Below, in pieces: positions 25,936 to 32,776 of a DNA stretch of 43,080 nt. The notes below the pieces were generated by a model. That model worked only from the letters and a program-made list of their open reading frames with translations. It did not search any database and was not told the origin of the DNA. Within the stretch, counting starts at the first letter, position 1; each line of letters begins with the position of its first letter. The position numbers and the translations under genes are program-made. The DNA comes from Pirellula sp. (GTDB taxonomy: Bacteria; Planctomycetota; Planctomycetia; Pirellulales; Pirellulaceae): positions 1-43,080 of the forward strand of contig JALOQS010000035.1 of NCBI GenBank assembly GCA_025459355.1. The letters run 5' to 3'.

Positions 25936-26165
25936 CCGGGGCTGCTGGGCCTGCCGGTGAGTCACGGGAACTGAGATGTCGGAGGGATTTTCGGGAAGCG
26001 GTTCGATTTTTACCTCTCGGCCCCGTGAAAACATGTTACTCCAGCAAAAACTCGTTAGGATATGCCCCAGTTGGTGGGAGGCCAGACTTCGCTTCCCTTA
26101 GCCTCCCCCAAAATCGTCCCTACCGCGTTGTCCCCCCTAGACCCGTCGAGCTTACAGATCAATAC

Positions 26166-27989
26166 ATGATGCGTATTGCCAAGACCCATTCTTACACGGG
26201 CCCGAATCGATGGTCCAAAGAGCCCGTTGCCGAGTATTACATCGAGTTCGATCGCGACACATCGCCAGCAGTGTCCGAGTTATCAAGCATCGTAGACGAT
26301 TTGCATCGATTGTCTGGAGTTGAGGCGGCATCATTTCCTCCACAGCGATTGACAGATTTCTCGTTTTTATTGCCGTTCGAATACGAAGAGCTCGATCTGT
26401 TGACCGAATGTGTTCGGACTGCCATGCGGCTTGTACGGGAGACACCGGTCGGACAAGCGATCGACATCATGACGGAGCACCGTCGGTTGGTAGATTTGGC
26501 AGACGATCTACGGCTAGGCCCCAGTTCGCGGGCTATTTTGCGGGCTGCGAAATCCAAAGGGATTCCTTACTTTCGACTCAATCAAGGGAGCTTGGTCCAG
26601 TTCGGTCAGGGAATTCATCAGCGTCGCACATGGACAGCGGAGACCGACGCGACCTCGGCCATCGCCGAAGCCATCGCTAGTGACAAGCAGTTAACGCGGT
26701 CACTCTTAGAAGCGGTTGGCGTGAACGTTCCGCGAGGGCGTCGAGTTGCAAGCCGAGAAGACGCATGGGCTGCCGCACTCGAAGTCGGATTGCCTGTCGC
26801 CGTCAAACCTAGAAACGCAAATCATGCCGTGGGTGTATCGCTCGACCTATCGGACCGCGATTCGGTTATGGATGCTTTCGACTGGGCTTGCCGGGCCGGC
26901 CATACGACCGATGTATTGGTCGAACAATTCATCAAAGGGGATCATCACCGAATTCTGGTGATCGGAGGAGAATTAGTCGCTGCCGCACGCGGGCAGCGTG
27001 AATACGTTTGCGGAGATGGCGTCAGTTCGGTGCAACAATTAGTTGAAGAGCTGAACCGTGATCCGAGAAGAGGCGAAAATTACACCGACATTTTGCAAGT
27101 AGTCAAACTGGATGATGCGGCTGCGATCGTGTTGCGCAAGCAGGGTTTGGAGTTCCATTCGATACCAGAAGCCGGGCGACAAGTCTTGGTAGTGCATGTG
27201 GGGGATTTGATCGAGGACTGTACTGATAAGGTGCATCCGCAGACGGCCGATGTTGCGATATTGGCGGCCAAAACGGTTGGGCTCGACATAGCCGGCATGG
27301 ATGTCGTCGCAGAAGACATTTCTAAATCTTTGACCGAACAGCGTGGCTGCATCATTGAGGTTAACGCAGGCCCCAGCCTCACTCCTCACGTAGCCCCTCT
27401 CATCGGGTCACCTAGACCGGTCGGCGATGCCGTGGTCAAACTGCTGTACCCATCGGGCACCCCCTCTACGGTTCCGATTTTTTTGTTGGTCGATGCCGCC
27501 CAGCATTCGGACTACGATACCAATGAGTTTGCTCATCGACTCATCGAGTCGCTTCAAACAAAAGGGCATTTCGTTGGCATGTCAGCGGATCGCGAAGTCT
27601 CTGTATCGAATCAAGCCTCTTTCGTTCAGCGGCCTGTTTCAGAGTTCCGCTCGCTTTTGCTTCATCCCAAAGTGACGACCATCGTTCTTCAGATGACGTG
27701 GCGACAAATCTTCGAAACAGGAGTGCCTTGCGGCGGCATTGAAACGATCATTTGCTCCGAAAAAGTGAGCCCTCTCAGTGGCGACCCGAAAAGCAACGAC
27801 TCGCCAGCAGCGGCTTCATGGCTGGGGGCTCTCGCGTCCATAAAAAATGCCATGTCGGATACGGGAGTCTTCTACCGAGTAGGCAATCAAACACCAACAG
27901 ACTTCCATTCCGTCTTCATCGATGCGACCGCTTCTTCATTTCAAAACAGGGAAAGCTTTGCCGGGCTTTCCGAATTGATAGGCATTTGA
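26166..27989 (+). CDS. Cyanophycin-synthetase-like protein (CphA2-type) with decayed Mur-ligase half
   Basis: I start it at ATG 26166 (607 aa; the track start is a GTG at 26025), because MMRIAKTHSYTGPNRWS aligns with the CphA N-terminus. Order: CphA N-domain (1-160: LGPSSRAILRAAKSKGIPYFRLN, GSLVQFGQGIHQRRTW); ATP-grasp (about 165-425: DKQLTRSLLEAVGVNVPRG, PVAVKPRNANHAVGVSL, VLVEQFIKGDHHRILV, IIEVNAGPSL); a remnant of the Mur-ligase domain (430-607). The P-loop GTNGKT of CphA1 is replaced by DAAQHSDYDT, and the protein stops where the Mur central domain should continue. This resembles CphA2, which by published work lacks the Arg-adding site and polymerises beta-Asp-Arg dipeptides. The product here is unproven. 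Confidence 0.85.
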   Translation: MMRIAKTHSYTGPNRWSKEPVAEYYIEFDRDTSPAVSELSSIVDDLHRLSGVEAASFPPQRLTDFSFLLPFEYEELDLLTECVRTAMRLVRETPVGQAIDIMTEHRRLVDLADDLRLGPSSRAILRAAKSKGIPYFRLNQGSLVQFGQGIHQRRTWTAETDATSAIAEAIASDKQLTRSLLEAVGVNVPRGRRVASREDAWAAALEVGLPVAVKPRNANHAVGVSLDLSDRDSVMDAFDWACRAGHTTDVLVEQFIKGDHHRILVIGGELVAAARGQREYVCGDGVSSVQQLVEELNRDPRRGENYTDILQVVKLDDAAAIVLRKQGLEFHSIPEAGRQVLVVHVGDLIEDCTDKVHPQTADVAILAAKTVGLDIAGMDVVAEDISKSLTEQRGCIIEVNAGPSLTPHVAPLIGSPRPVGDAVVKLLYPSGTPSTVPIFLLVDAAQHSDYDTNEFAHRLIESLQTKGHFVGMSADREVSVSNQASFVQRPVSEFRSLLLHPKVTTIVLQMTWRQIFETGVPCGGIETIICSEKVSPLSGDPKSNDSPAAASWLGALASIKNAMSDTGVFYRVGNQTPTDFHSVFIDATASSFQNRESFAGLSELIGI

Positions 27990-28219
27990 TCTCGACTGCT
28001 CTTTTTACCTTCGGCTCTTCTTTGCTAGCTAAGCCGTATGTGGTTATTACGTTTTTGCTTGTAGCCCCGGTTGCTTATCGATACGGCACGCGTTAGATTG
28101 ACGATCAGTCTCAGTTACTGAGTCTAAATCCGATGCAGGACCTTAAGTATCGGAGCGAGAGTGAACATCATGAACTACTTGTCACTTTGTCCGCAATCAC
28201 AATCGCATGGAGCAAAAGT

Positions 28220-28972
28220 ATGTCAAAGCAAACGATTTTCTCAGGCAAAGATTCTCGCCGAGGTCGAAATACGATAGCCCTCGTCGATCTATCGGTCGGG
28301 CTCAGTGAAGGGGTTCACGGGCAATCTCGCCTTGATGCAACCTTGAGGCGACTCGATGGACTAACGCTCTTGGAGTGGTGTGTTCGGCGACTGAATGAAT
28401 CGACTCTCATCGATGCGGTCATCGTAACAGGCAGTCGGGAGTGCCGCGATCGAATCAGTCGAACGGGGCTATGTGATGCGAAATGGATACCCAGCGATGC
28501 AGAGACTCCGACACTCCGTGCGATAGAAGTGGCTGAGCAATTCAGCGCCGAATGGATCGTCTTTTCGAGTCCGCTTTGTCCGTTTACTGACCCTACGTTG
28601 CTCGATCGAATGATCTCTCGTGGGTGGGCGCACCCCGATGTCGATTTCGTTGGCTTCTGGTCTCCCAAGCGTCCTGAATTTTCGTTGCAATCGCTCGGGC
28701 TGGTCGGTGAAATGTGTTCGTTCGCGGCGATAAACAAACTGGTTTCGATGAAGCTTCATCACGAGCCATGCGATGTCCCGCATTTGCTTCGTCGGAATCC
28801 AAACTCGTTTCAATCGAAGCTGATTCCATTGCCGGATGAGCTAACCGAGCGAAACCTCCGTTTCGAGCTCGAGACGGCTGAGGATCGCGATCGCGCTGCA
28901 TCATACCTCGAAGCAGCGGGCGATGATCTTTGTTGGCAGCGACTGGCCCAGATGTCAGACCGGTTGGCTTGA
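28220..28972 (+). CDS. Nucleotidyltransferase-fold protein (SpsF/CMP-KDO synthetase-like)
   Basis: 250 aa from ATG 28220; GGAG (28209-28212) is seven bases upstream, better than the track start at 28133. The Rossmann-like start IALVDLSVGLSEGVHGQSRLDA replaces the usual G-S-x-R-l-P-g-K loop with a weaker version. LDGLTLLEWCVRRLNES, AVIVTGS, SSPLCPFTDPTLLDRMI and RFELETAEDRDRA are family features of cytidylyltransferases and SpsF proteins. The N-terminal nucleotide loop is atypical, so activity is uncertain. It follows the CphA2-like gene by about 230 bases. The stop is three bases before the convergent GNAT gene. Confidence 0.65.
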   Translation: MSKQTIFSGKDSRRGRNTIALVDLSVGLSEGVHGQSRLDATLRRLDGLTLLEWCVRRLNESTLIDAVIVTGSRECRDRISRTGLCDAKWIPSDAETPTLRAIEVAEQFSAEWIVFSSPLCPFTDPTLLDRMISRGWAHPDVDFVGFWSPKRPEFSLQSLGLVGEMCSFAAINKLVSMKLHHEPCDVPHLLRRNPNSFQSKLIPLPDELTERNLRFELETAEDRDRAASYLEAAGDDLCWQRLAQMSDRLA

Positions 28973-28975
28973 GCG

Positions 28976-30025
28976 TTATCCGAGTTGTTTTTCAAAAAGC
29001 AGGCCGTGAACTACGGATCGGAAACCTAGTCTCTGGAGCAAGGTTATGGTTTGCTGCTTTTGGGCTGAGGCGACCGCGCGAACCACTCGCTTGCGGTCTT
29101 GCTGCAGTTGCCTCAGCGACTCAGAAAGAAGATAAACAAATCGTTCGCGTTCGATTTCTGTTGTTGGCACGTCAGGAAGCTTTATTCTGACCACCCCGCC
29201 ATCGACATCGGCAACTTCAGGGTCGGGAAACCAGCATGATAGTATGCCCTCTAGAGACGGTGGCGATTTGACCATCAAATGAAAGCGAATTTGTTCGCAA
29301 TGCCCGAGGATCGTGCTTTCGAGCCAATCATCGTAGTCCTCTTCTAGCATCCGACCGATCGTACAGTTGCGCCGAACCTGGATCTGCATACGATCCATGG
29401 GCGGACGAAAGCTGGCCAGCTCCAATTCCCAACACTCGGTCGGGCAGATCGGGGCAAATCCGGCTGAATGAAACCACTCTTGGGATCGCTGATCTTGAGC
29501 CAAAATGCCCATGGAGTTATCCCCTTCGGCGATTCCGAGATAGAACACGCTATCCTCTCCGCATCCCAAGCTTTGACAAGCCGTTGCACCTTGAGATCGA
29601 AGCTGCTCGGCTGCGCAATTGATGAGAAGACTGGCAACCTCCGCTTCATCCGAAGACGGATTGATGCAAAGTCTATGAATTGAGCCGACGTTGGTTCGTG
29701 CTGGATTATTTCGAACAGACACGACTCCAAAGTGGACAAAGCCCACTGGCTCACCGTTGCTGGCAATGGCTAACAGCAACTCATCAGCTTTGAAATACGG
29801 CTTTGAAAAAATGCATGCATCCCAAACAGCCGGCTTGCATTCTAAACCTCTTGATTGCAGGTCTCGGGCATGCGGATCCCGATGAATGGGTTGAGAGGAT
29901 GATGTTGGGCTAGCAACTCCGCCTGAGGCTGTGCCGAGCGTGGGCTGGAAAGACTGGCAATGCTGAGCCCATATCTTGGAAAGAGCAGGTGTGTCCGTGT
30001 TGAGATACGACCTGATGGTCCACAC
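28976..30025 (-). CDS. Double-GNAT-domain acetyltransferase
   Basis: 349 aa. The N-terminal GNAT domain (about 1-185) shows NVGSIHRLCINPSSDEAEVASLLINCA, the acetyl-CoA-binding turn region, and EWFHSAGFAPI, the usual end of a GNAT fold. The C-terminal half (about 215-349) has a second, weaker GNAT pattern (VRIKLPDVPTT, RVVRAVASAQKQQTITLLQRLGFR). The target (small amine, peptide or tRNA) is unknown. It lies three bases after gatC, so it is translated from the rpmB-gatC side of a minus-strand unit, an unusual partner for gatC. Confidence 0.75.
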   Translation of the reverse strand: MWTIRSYLNTDTPALSKIWAQHCQSFQPTLGTASGGVASPTSSSQPIHRDPHARDLQSRGLECKPAVWDACIFSKPYFKADELLLAIASNGEPVGFVHFGVVSVRNNPARTNVGSIHRLCINPSSDEAEVASLLINCAAEQLRSQGATACQSLGCGEDSVFYLGIAEGDNSMGILAQDQRSQEWFHSAGFAPICPTECWELELASFRPPMDRMQIQVRRNCTIGRMLEEDYDDWLESTILGHCEQIRFHLMVKSPPSLEGILSCWFPDPEVADVDGGVVRIKLPDVPTTEIERERFVYLLSESLRQLQQDRKRVVRAVASAQKQQTITLLQRLGFRSVVHGLLFEKQLG

Positions 30026-30028
30026 GCT

Positions 30029-30319
30029 TCACCCCAAAACGGCAGGGACTCGAAAGCATTCGCTATCGGAAGAAGGAGCGTTTTGCAGCACCTCATCACG
30101 TTTTAGCGAGGGCTGCATTCGGTCAGGTTGCAAAACGTTCGTAATCTCAATGGCATGGACCAATGGCTCGACGCCGTCTGTATCCACCTCACCAAGCTGA
30201 TCGACCAAGCCAAGCACCTTTGCAAGCTGCACGGTCATTTCGGGCAGCTCATCCTCAGAAATGGAGAGCCGAGCCAAATGCGCGACTCTGCGAACCTCGG
30301 TCTCACTAAGCGTCATCAT
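30029..30319 (-). CDS. gatC: Asp-tRNA(Asn)/Glu-tRNA(Gln) amidotransferase subunit C
   Basis: 96 aa, usual GatC length. LSETEVRRVAHLARLSISEDEL at the start and KVLGLVDQLGEVDTDGVEPLVHAI are the conserved helices; the C-terminus DEVLQNAPSSDSECFRVP wraps GatA. GatCAB converts mischarged Glu-tRNA(Gln) and Asp-tRNA(Asn). gatA and gatB are not next to it, so the operon is split. The track start at 30325 is a GTG; the ATGs at 30319 and 30316 are better starts. It sits 27 bases after rpmB and three bases before the GNAT gene. Confidence 0.93.
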   Translation of the reverse strand: MMTLSETEVRRVAHLARLSISEDELPEMTVQLAKVLGLVDQLGEVDTDGVEPLVHAIEITNVLQPDRMQPSLKRDEVLQNAPSSDSECFRVPAVLG

Positions 30320-30346
30320 GCGCACCCAGGGAGTGAAGGAGCAAGA

Positions 30347-30607
30347 CTAAGCTGGGAGGGCAAATGGCTTGTTCTTAACAGCCTTGCGAACTCGACCGCT
30401 GCGGATGCACTGTACACAAACTCGCAATGTCTTCACTTCGCCCGATGGCAAGGAAGCCTTGATGGATTGAAGATTTGGGGTGAACCGTCGCTTAGTAATA
30501 CCGGTGATTTTGGTACCGACCCCACCCAGGTACTTAGCTTTACCGCGTGTTTCGACTTGGTTGCCAACCGAAGCCGATTTTCCGCAAACGTCACAAGCTT
30601 TGGACAT
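30347..30607 (-). CDS. rpmB: 50S ribosomal protein L28
   Basis: 86 aa. The N-terminal zinc-ribbon-type CDVCGKSASVGNQV and the second pair CVQCIRSGRV make it a four-Cys form of L28. TKRRFTPNLQ is the L28 family signature near the middle. It is a structural protein of the large subunit. It is the first gene of the minus-strand unit with gatC and the GNAT gene, so expression should be growth-rate coupled. A promoter must lie in the 369-base region 30608-30976, although I could not define it on this strand. Confidence 0.95.
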   Translation of the reverse strand: MSKACDVCGKSASVGNQVETRGKAKYLGGVGTKITGITKRRFTPNLQSIKASLPSGEVKTLRVCVQCIRSGRVRKAVKNKPFALPA

Positions 30608-30787
30608 GGTACACCCTAAAAAATATAAGTAATCACGTTAATCTAGATGTCTTTTCGGCCAAAACGAACCTGATCGTTTGGCGGCTTGTCGTACTAGCAA
30701 GCCCGTTTCCTGCGTTCTCCGAAGGGCAGGGAAGTATATCGGTCTATCGTCCTCTCGCAATGTCAAAAATACAGGACAAGGCACCAA

Positions 30788-30816
30788 TTGCCCAAAAAAG
30801 CTTGGGAAACTACACT
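30788..30816 (+). promoter_or_regulatory. Sigma-70-like promoter upstream of the diadenylate cyclase gene
   Basis: TTGCCC (30788-30793), then a 17-base spacer and TACACT (30811-30816). Each box matches four of six consensus bases, and the spacing is ideal. Transcription would start near 30823, run through the terminator at 30861-30905 and, if that is read through, into the DAC gene at 30977. Planctomycete promoters are poorly conserved, so this is only a candidate. Confidence 0.35.
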
Positions 30817-30860
30817 GTAAAGACGCCGCCGGGGCCCTTTCGTGCTTTCGTAAACCGTTT

Positions 30861-30905
30861 GCGGCAGTTTTGGACCGACAGATGCTCGATCTGCCGCGTT
30901 TTTTT
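30861..30905 (+). terminator. Intrinsic terminator with no plus-strand gene in front of it
   Basis: GCGGCAG (30861-30867) pairs with CTGCCGC (30891-30897), followed by GTTTTTTT (30898-30905). A competing hairpin, CAGAT-GCTCG-ATCTG, shares the CTG of the outer stem, so the two folds exclude each other. The nearest plus-strand gene upstream ends at 28972, with minus-strand genes between, so it must end a short RNA or act as a leader attenuator ahead of the DAC gene. Confidence 0.6.
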
Positions 30906-30928
30906 GCTCGCCTAGTTTTCGCACCGTC

Positions 30929-30970
30929 TCTCACTCCTCGCATCTCACTCCTCGCATCTCACACCTCGCA
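30929..30970 (+). repeat. Tandem repeat, three 14-base units
   Basis: TCTCACTCCTCGCA occurs at 30929-30942 and 30943-30956, and once more with one change (TCTCACACCTCGCA) at 30957-30970. The array ends six bases before the DAC start codon, in the place of the Shine-Dalgarno, so copy number would change the spacing of the leader. Together with the terminator and the promoter-like site it fills the 369-base gap. Confidence 0.8.
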
Positions 30971-30976
30971 AGCGGC

Positions 30977-31921
30977 ATGACTTTCAAGAAATTTACTAGA
31001 GAATTTGCTAGCGTAACCGAGGCGGCGGGCCATTTGGCTGTTGCCATCAAAGCGGATGCGATCCTATTTCTTCTCGATACCGGCACCGACTGGGAACGGC
31101 TTCGGGAGCTGGTGCCGCCGGAGATCAAGCGGATCCTGGTGGCAGCGGACCGGGCTGAGGACCTAGCCGAAGCGGAGGAACATGGTTTGATCCCACTGGT
31201 CCTCAACAAAGAGGATTCTCCTCTGCTGGAACGATTGCAACACGCCCTCATCGAGGCCGTTGCAGACGAACTGTTGGCTAGCCACTGCGACGTGATCGCT
31301 GTCTATTGCGGGTTTGAGGTCAACCGAGTGGATTCGGTGTCCATCATTAGACTTGATGAACGCATGAGACGATTCACCAGCCGCGATCTGCAGCGTCTGG
31401 AGAGCTCGGTCCCGCTCAATACTCTTAAGCTGGTCATCGACCTCGCCGTTCAAATCGGACGAGAAGGTCGCGAGGGAAACAAAGTCGGCACCTCGTTCAT
31501 TGTCGGGGATACTCGCAAGGTTCTGCAACACTGCAAGGACAGTGGTTTTGATCCACTCAAAGGGTACAGCCGAAAGAATCGAAACTTGCATGACCCTCGC
31601 GTGAGAGAGGACATTAAAGAAATCGCTCAACTGGACGGAGCGTTTGTCGTTTCGTCTGACGCAATCGTCGAACGATCTCGCCAAATACTCGAAGTATTGC
31701 ACGAAAATCTTCAACTCTCCAAGGGACTAGGGTCTCGCCATTGGGCTGCCGCTGCTATCTCGCAACGGACCAAAGCAATATCCATTGTGGTAAGCCAATC
31801 TAGCGGAACCGTTCGCGTCTTTCAAAACGGCGCCCTCGTGCTTCGTATCGAACCGATGGACCAAGCGGTTAAGTGGCAGGAATTCAACTACGAGACACCG
31901 GCCGTCGAAGGCGATGATTAA
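30977..31921 (+). CDS. Diadenylate cyclase (DAC/DisA_N domain), c-di-AMP synthesis
   Basis: 314 aa. The C-terminal half is a DAC domain that makes c-di-AMP from two ATP: LDGAFVVSSDA (D220-G-A) and LGSRHWAAAAIS (R254-H-W), then AISIVVSQSSGTVRVFQNG. The RHR of DisA is RHW here, as I recall for other CdaZ-like relatives. The N-terminal 130 residues (AGHLAVAIKADAILFLLDT) lack the transmembrane helices of CdaA and may resemble the pyruvate-kinase-C-like domain of archaeal CdaZ, but I am unsure. It is therefore a soluble cyclase and likely the main c-di-AMP source for osmotic or envelope control. The TAA shares one base with the next ATG (TAATG at 31919-31923). Confidence 0.88.
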   Translation: MTFKKFTREFASVTEAAGHLAVAIKADAILFLLDTGTDWERLRELVPPEIKRILVAADRAEDLAEAEEHGLIPLVLNKEDSPLLERLQHALIEAVADELLASHCDVIAVYCGFEVNRVDSVSIIRLDERMRRFTSRDLQRLESSVPLNTLKLVIDLAVQIGREGREGNKVGTSFIVGDTRKVLQHCKDSGFDPLKGYSRKNRNLHDPRVREDIKEIAQLDGAFVVSSDAIVERSRQILEVLHENLQLSKGLGSRHWAAAAISQRTKAISIVVSQSSGTVRVFQNGALVLRIEPMDQAVKWQEFNYETPAVEGDD

Positions 31922-32727
31922 TGGGTTCAACTCCGTTCGTTTCCGTTGTGACGGGCTCTTCTTCAGGCATCGGCCGTGCCGTCGCAATGGAACTGGCGAA
32001 GCGTGGTGACTTTCTTGTTGTCCATGGCAACCGCAACGTATCTGGTCTGCAAGCGACGGCGAACCTATGTTTAGCCAGCGGCTCGTCGGGTGTGCTGGCC
32101 ATTGCAGCCGACATTCAATGTCAGTCTTCGGCGCAGGAGTTGGTTCGCACAGCGTTCAATCGATTGGGACACGTCGATGCCTGGGTCCATATGGCGGGTG
32201 CAGATGTTTTGACGGGAGACAGCCGTCAGCGTGGATTCGGTGATAAACTCGAACAGCTCTACCGTACCGATGTTTACGGCACGATGCACCTAAGTCGTCT
32301 CGTCGCAGATCGGATGCTCAACCAAGCAGCCCGCCCATACTTACCCTCTATGATTCATATCGGCTGGGACCAGTCGACGACCGGCATGGAGGGAGACAGC
32401 GGGCAATTGTTTTGCACAATCAAAGCCGCCGTTGCAGCCTTTTCCAAAAGCCTAGCCATGTCTGTGGCCCCAAAGGTTCGAGTGAATTGTGTTGCACCGG
32501 GATGGATCAAAACGGAATGGGGAACCGCAGCATCACCAGCCTGGGACTCGCGCGCCAAAGGGGAGTCCATGCTGGATCGATGGGGTGAACCAAACGATAT
32601 TGCAAAAACGATCGCCTGGCTTTGCAGCCCAGATTCGGCCTTTGTCAACGGTCAAACGATCTGCGTAAACGGCGGCTGGAAAAGCATGTCGCTCTCCGCT
32701 CGTTGCGAAACAACGTACAAGATCTAG
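31921..32727 (+). CDS. SDR-fold protein with catalytic Ser and Tyr replaced
   Basis: 268 aa. The cofactor motif is intact (TGSSSGIGRAVAMEL), as are NCVAPGWIKTEW and FVNGQTICVNGGW near the end. The active site is not: Y-x3-K is FCTIK (Phe164, Lys168; codon TTT), and the Ser thirteen residues before the Tyr is Gln (WDQS). HMAGADVLTGDS replaces the NNAG strand. It can probably bind NAD(P) but not carry out the usual dehydrogenase reaction. It is translationally coupled to the DAC gene (TAATG), so a ligand-sensing or regulatory role is inference. Length and fold are normal for the family. Confidence 0.85.
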   Translation: MGSTPFVSVVTGSSSGIGRAVAMELAKRGDFLVVHGNRNVSGLQATANLCLASGSSGVLAIAADIQCQSSAQELVRTAFNRLGHVDAWVHMAGADVLTGDSRQRGFGDKLEQLYRTDVYGTMHLSRLVADRMLNQAARPYLPSMIHIGWDQSTTGMEGDSGQLFCTIKAAVAAFSKSLAMSVAPKVRVNCVAPGWIKTEWGTAASPAWDSRAKGESMLDRWGEPNDIAKTIAWLCSPDSAFVNGQTICVNGGWKSMSLSARCETTYKI

Positions 32728-32776
32728 CGGATCAACCGTTGGCGATAACTTGCGCAGCCATTCCATCTGACAGGCG

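Noticed and set aside
26025-26165. GTG start and 47-residue extension of the CphA2-like protein
   Set aside because: The homologous start aligns at ATG 26166, and the extension has no family character, although I cannot exclude a natural N-terminal tail.
30608-30860. Possible tRNA or SRP-type RNA in the rpmB-DAC gap
   Set aside because: No cloverleaf, CCA end or SRP GGAAGCAGCC-type core was seen.
30547-30980. Plus-strand ORFs (122 and 100 aa) covering the rpmB-DAC gap
   Set aside because: They cross the intrinsic terminator and the rpmB start; no ribosome-binding site or protein-like features. The RNA explanation fits better.
31163-31714. 183-aa minus-strand ORF inside the DAC gene
   Set aside because: Shadow of the DAC frame, with no family features.
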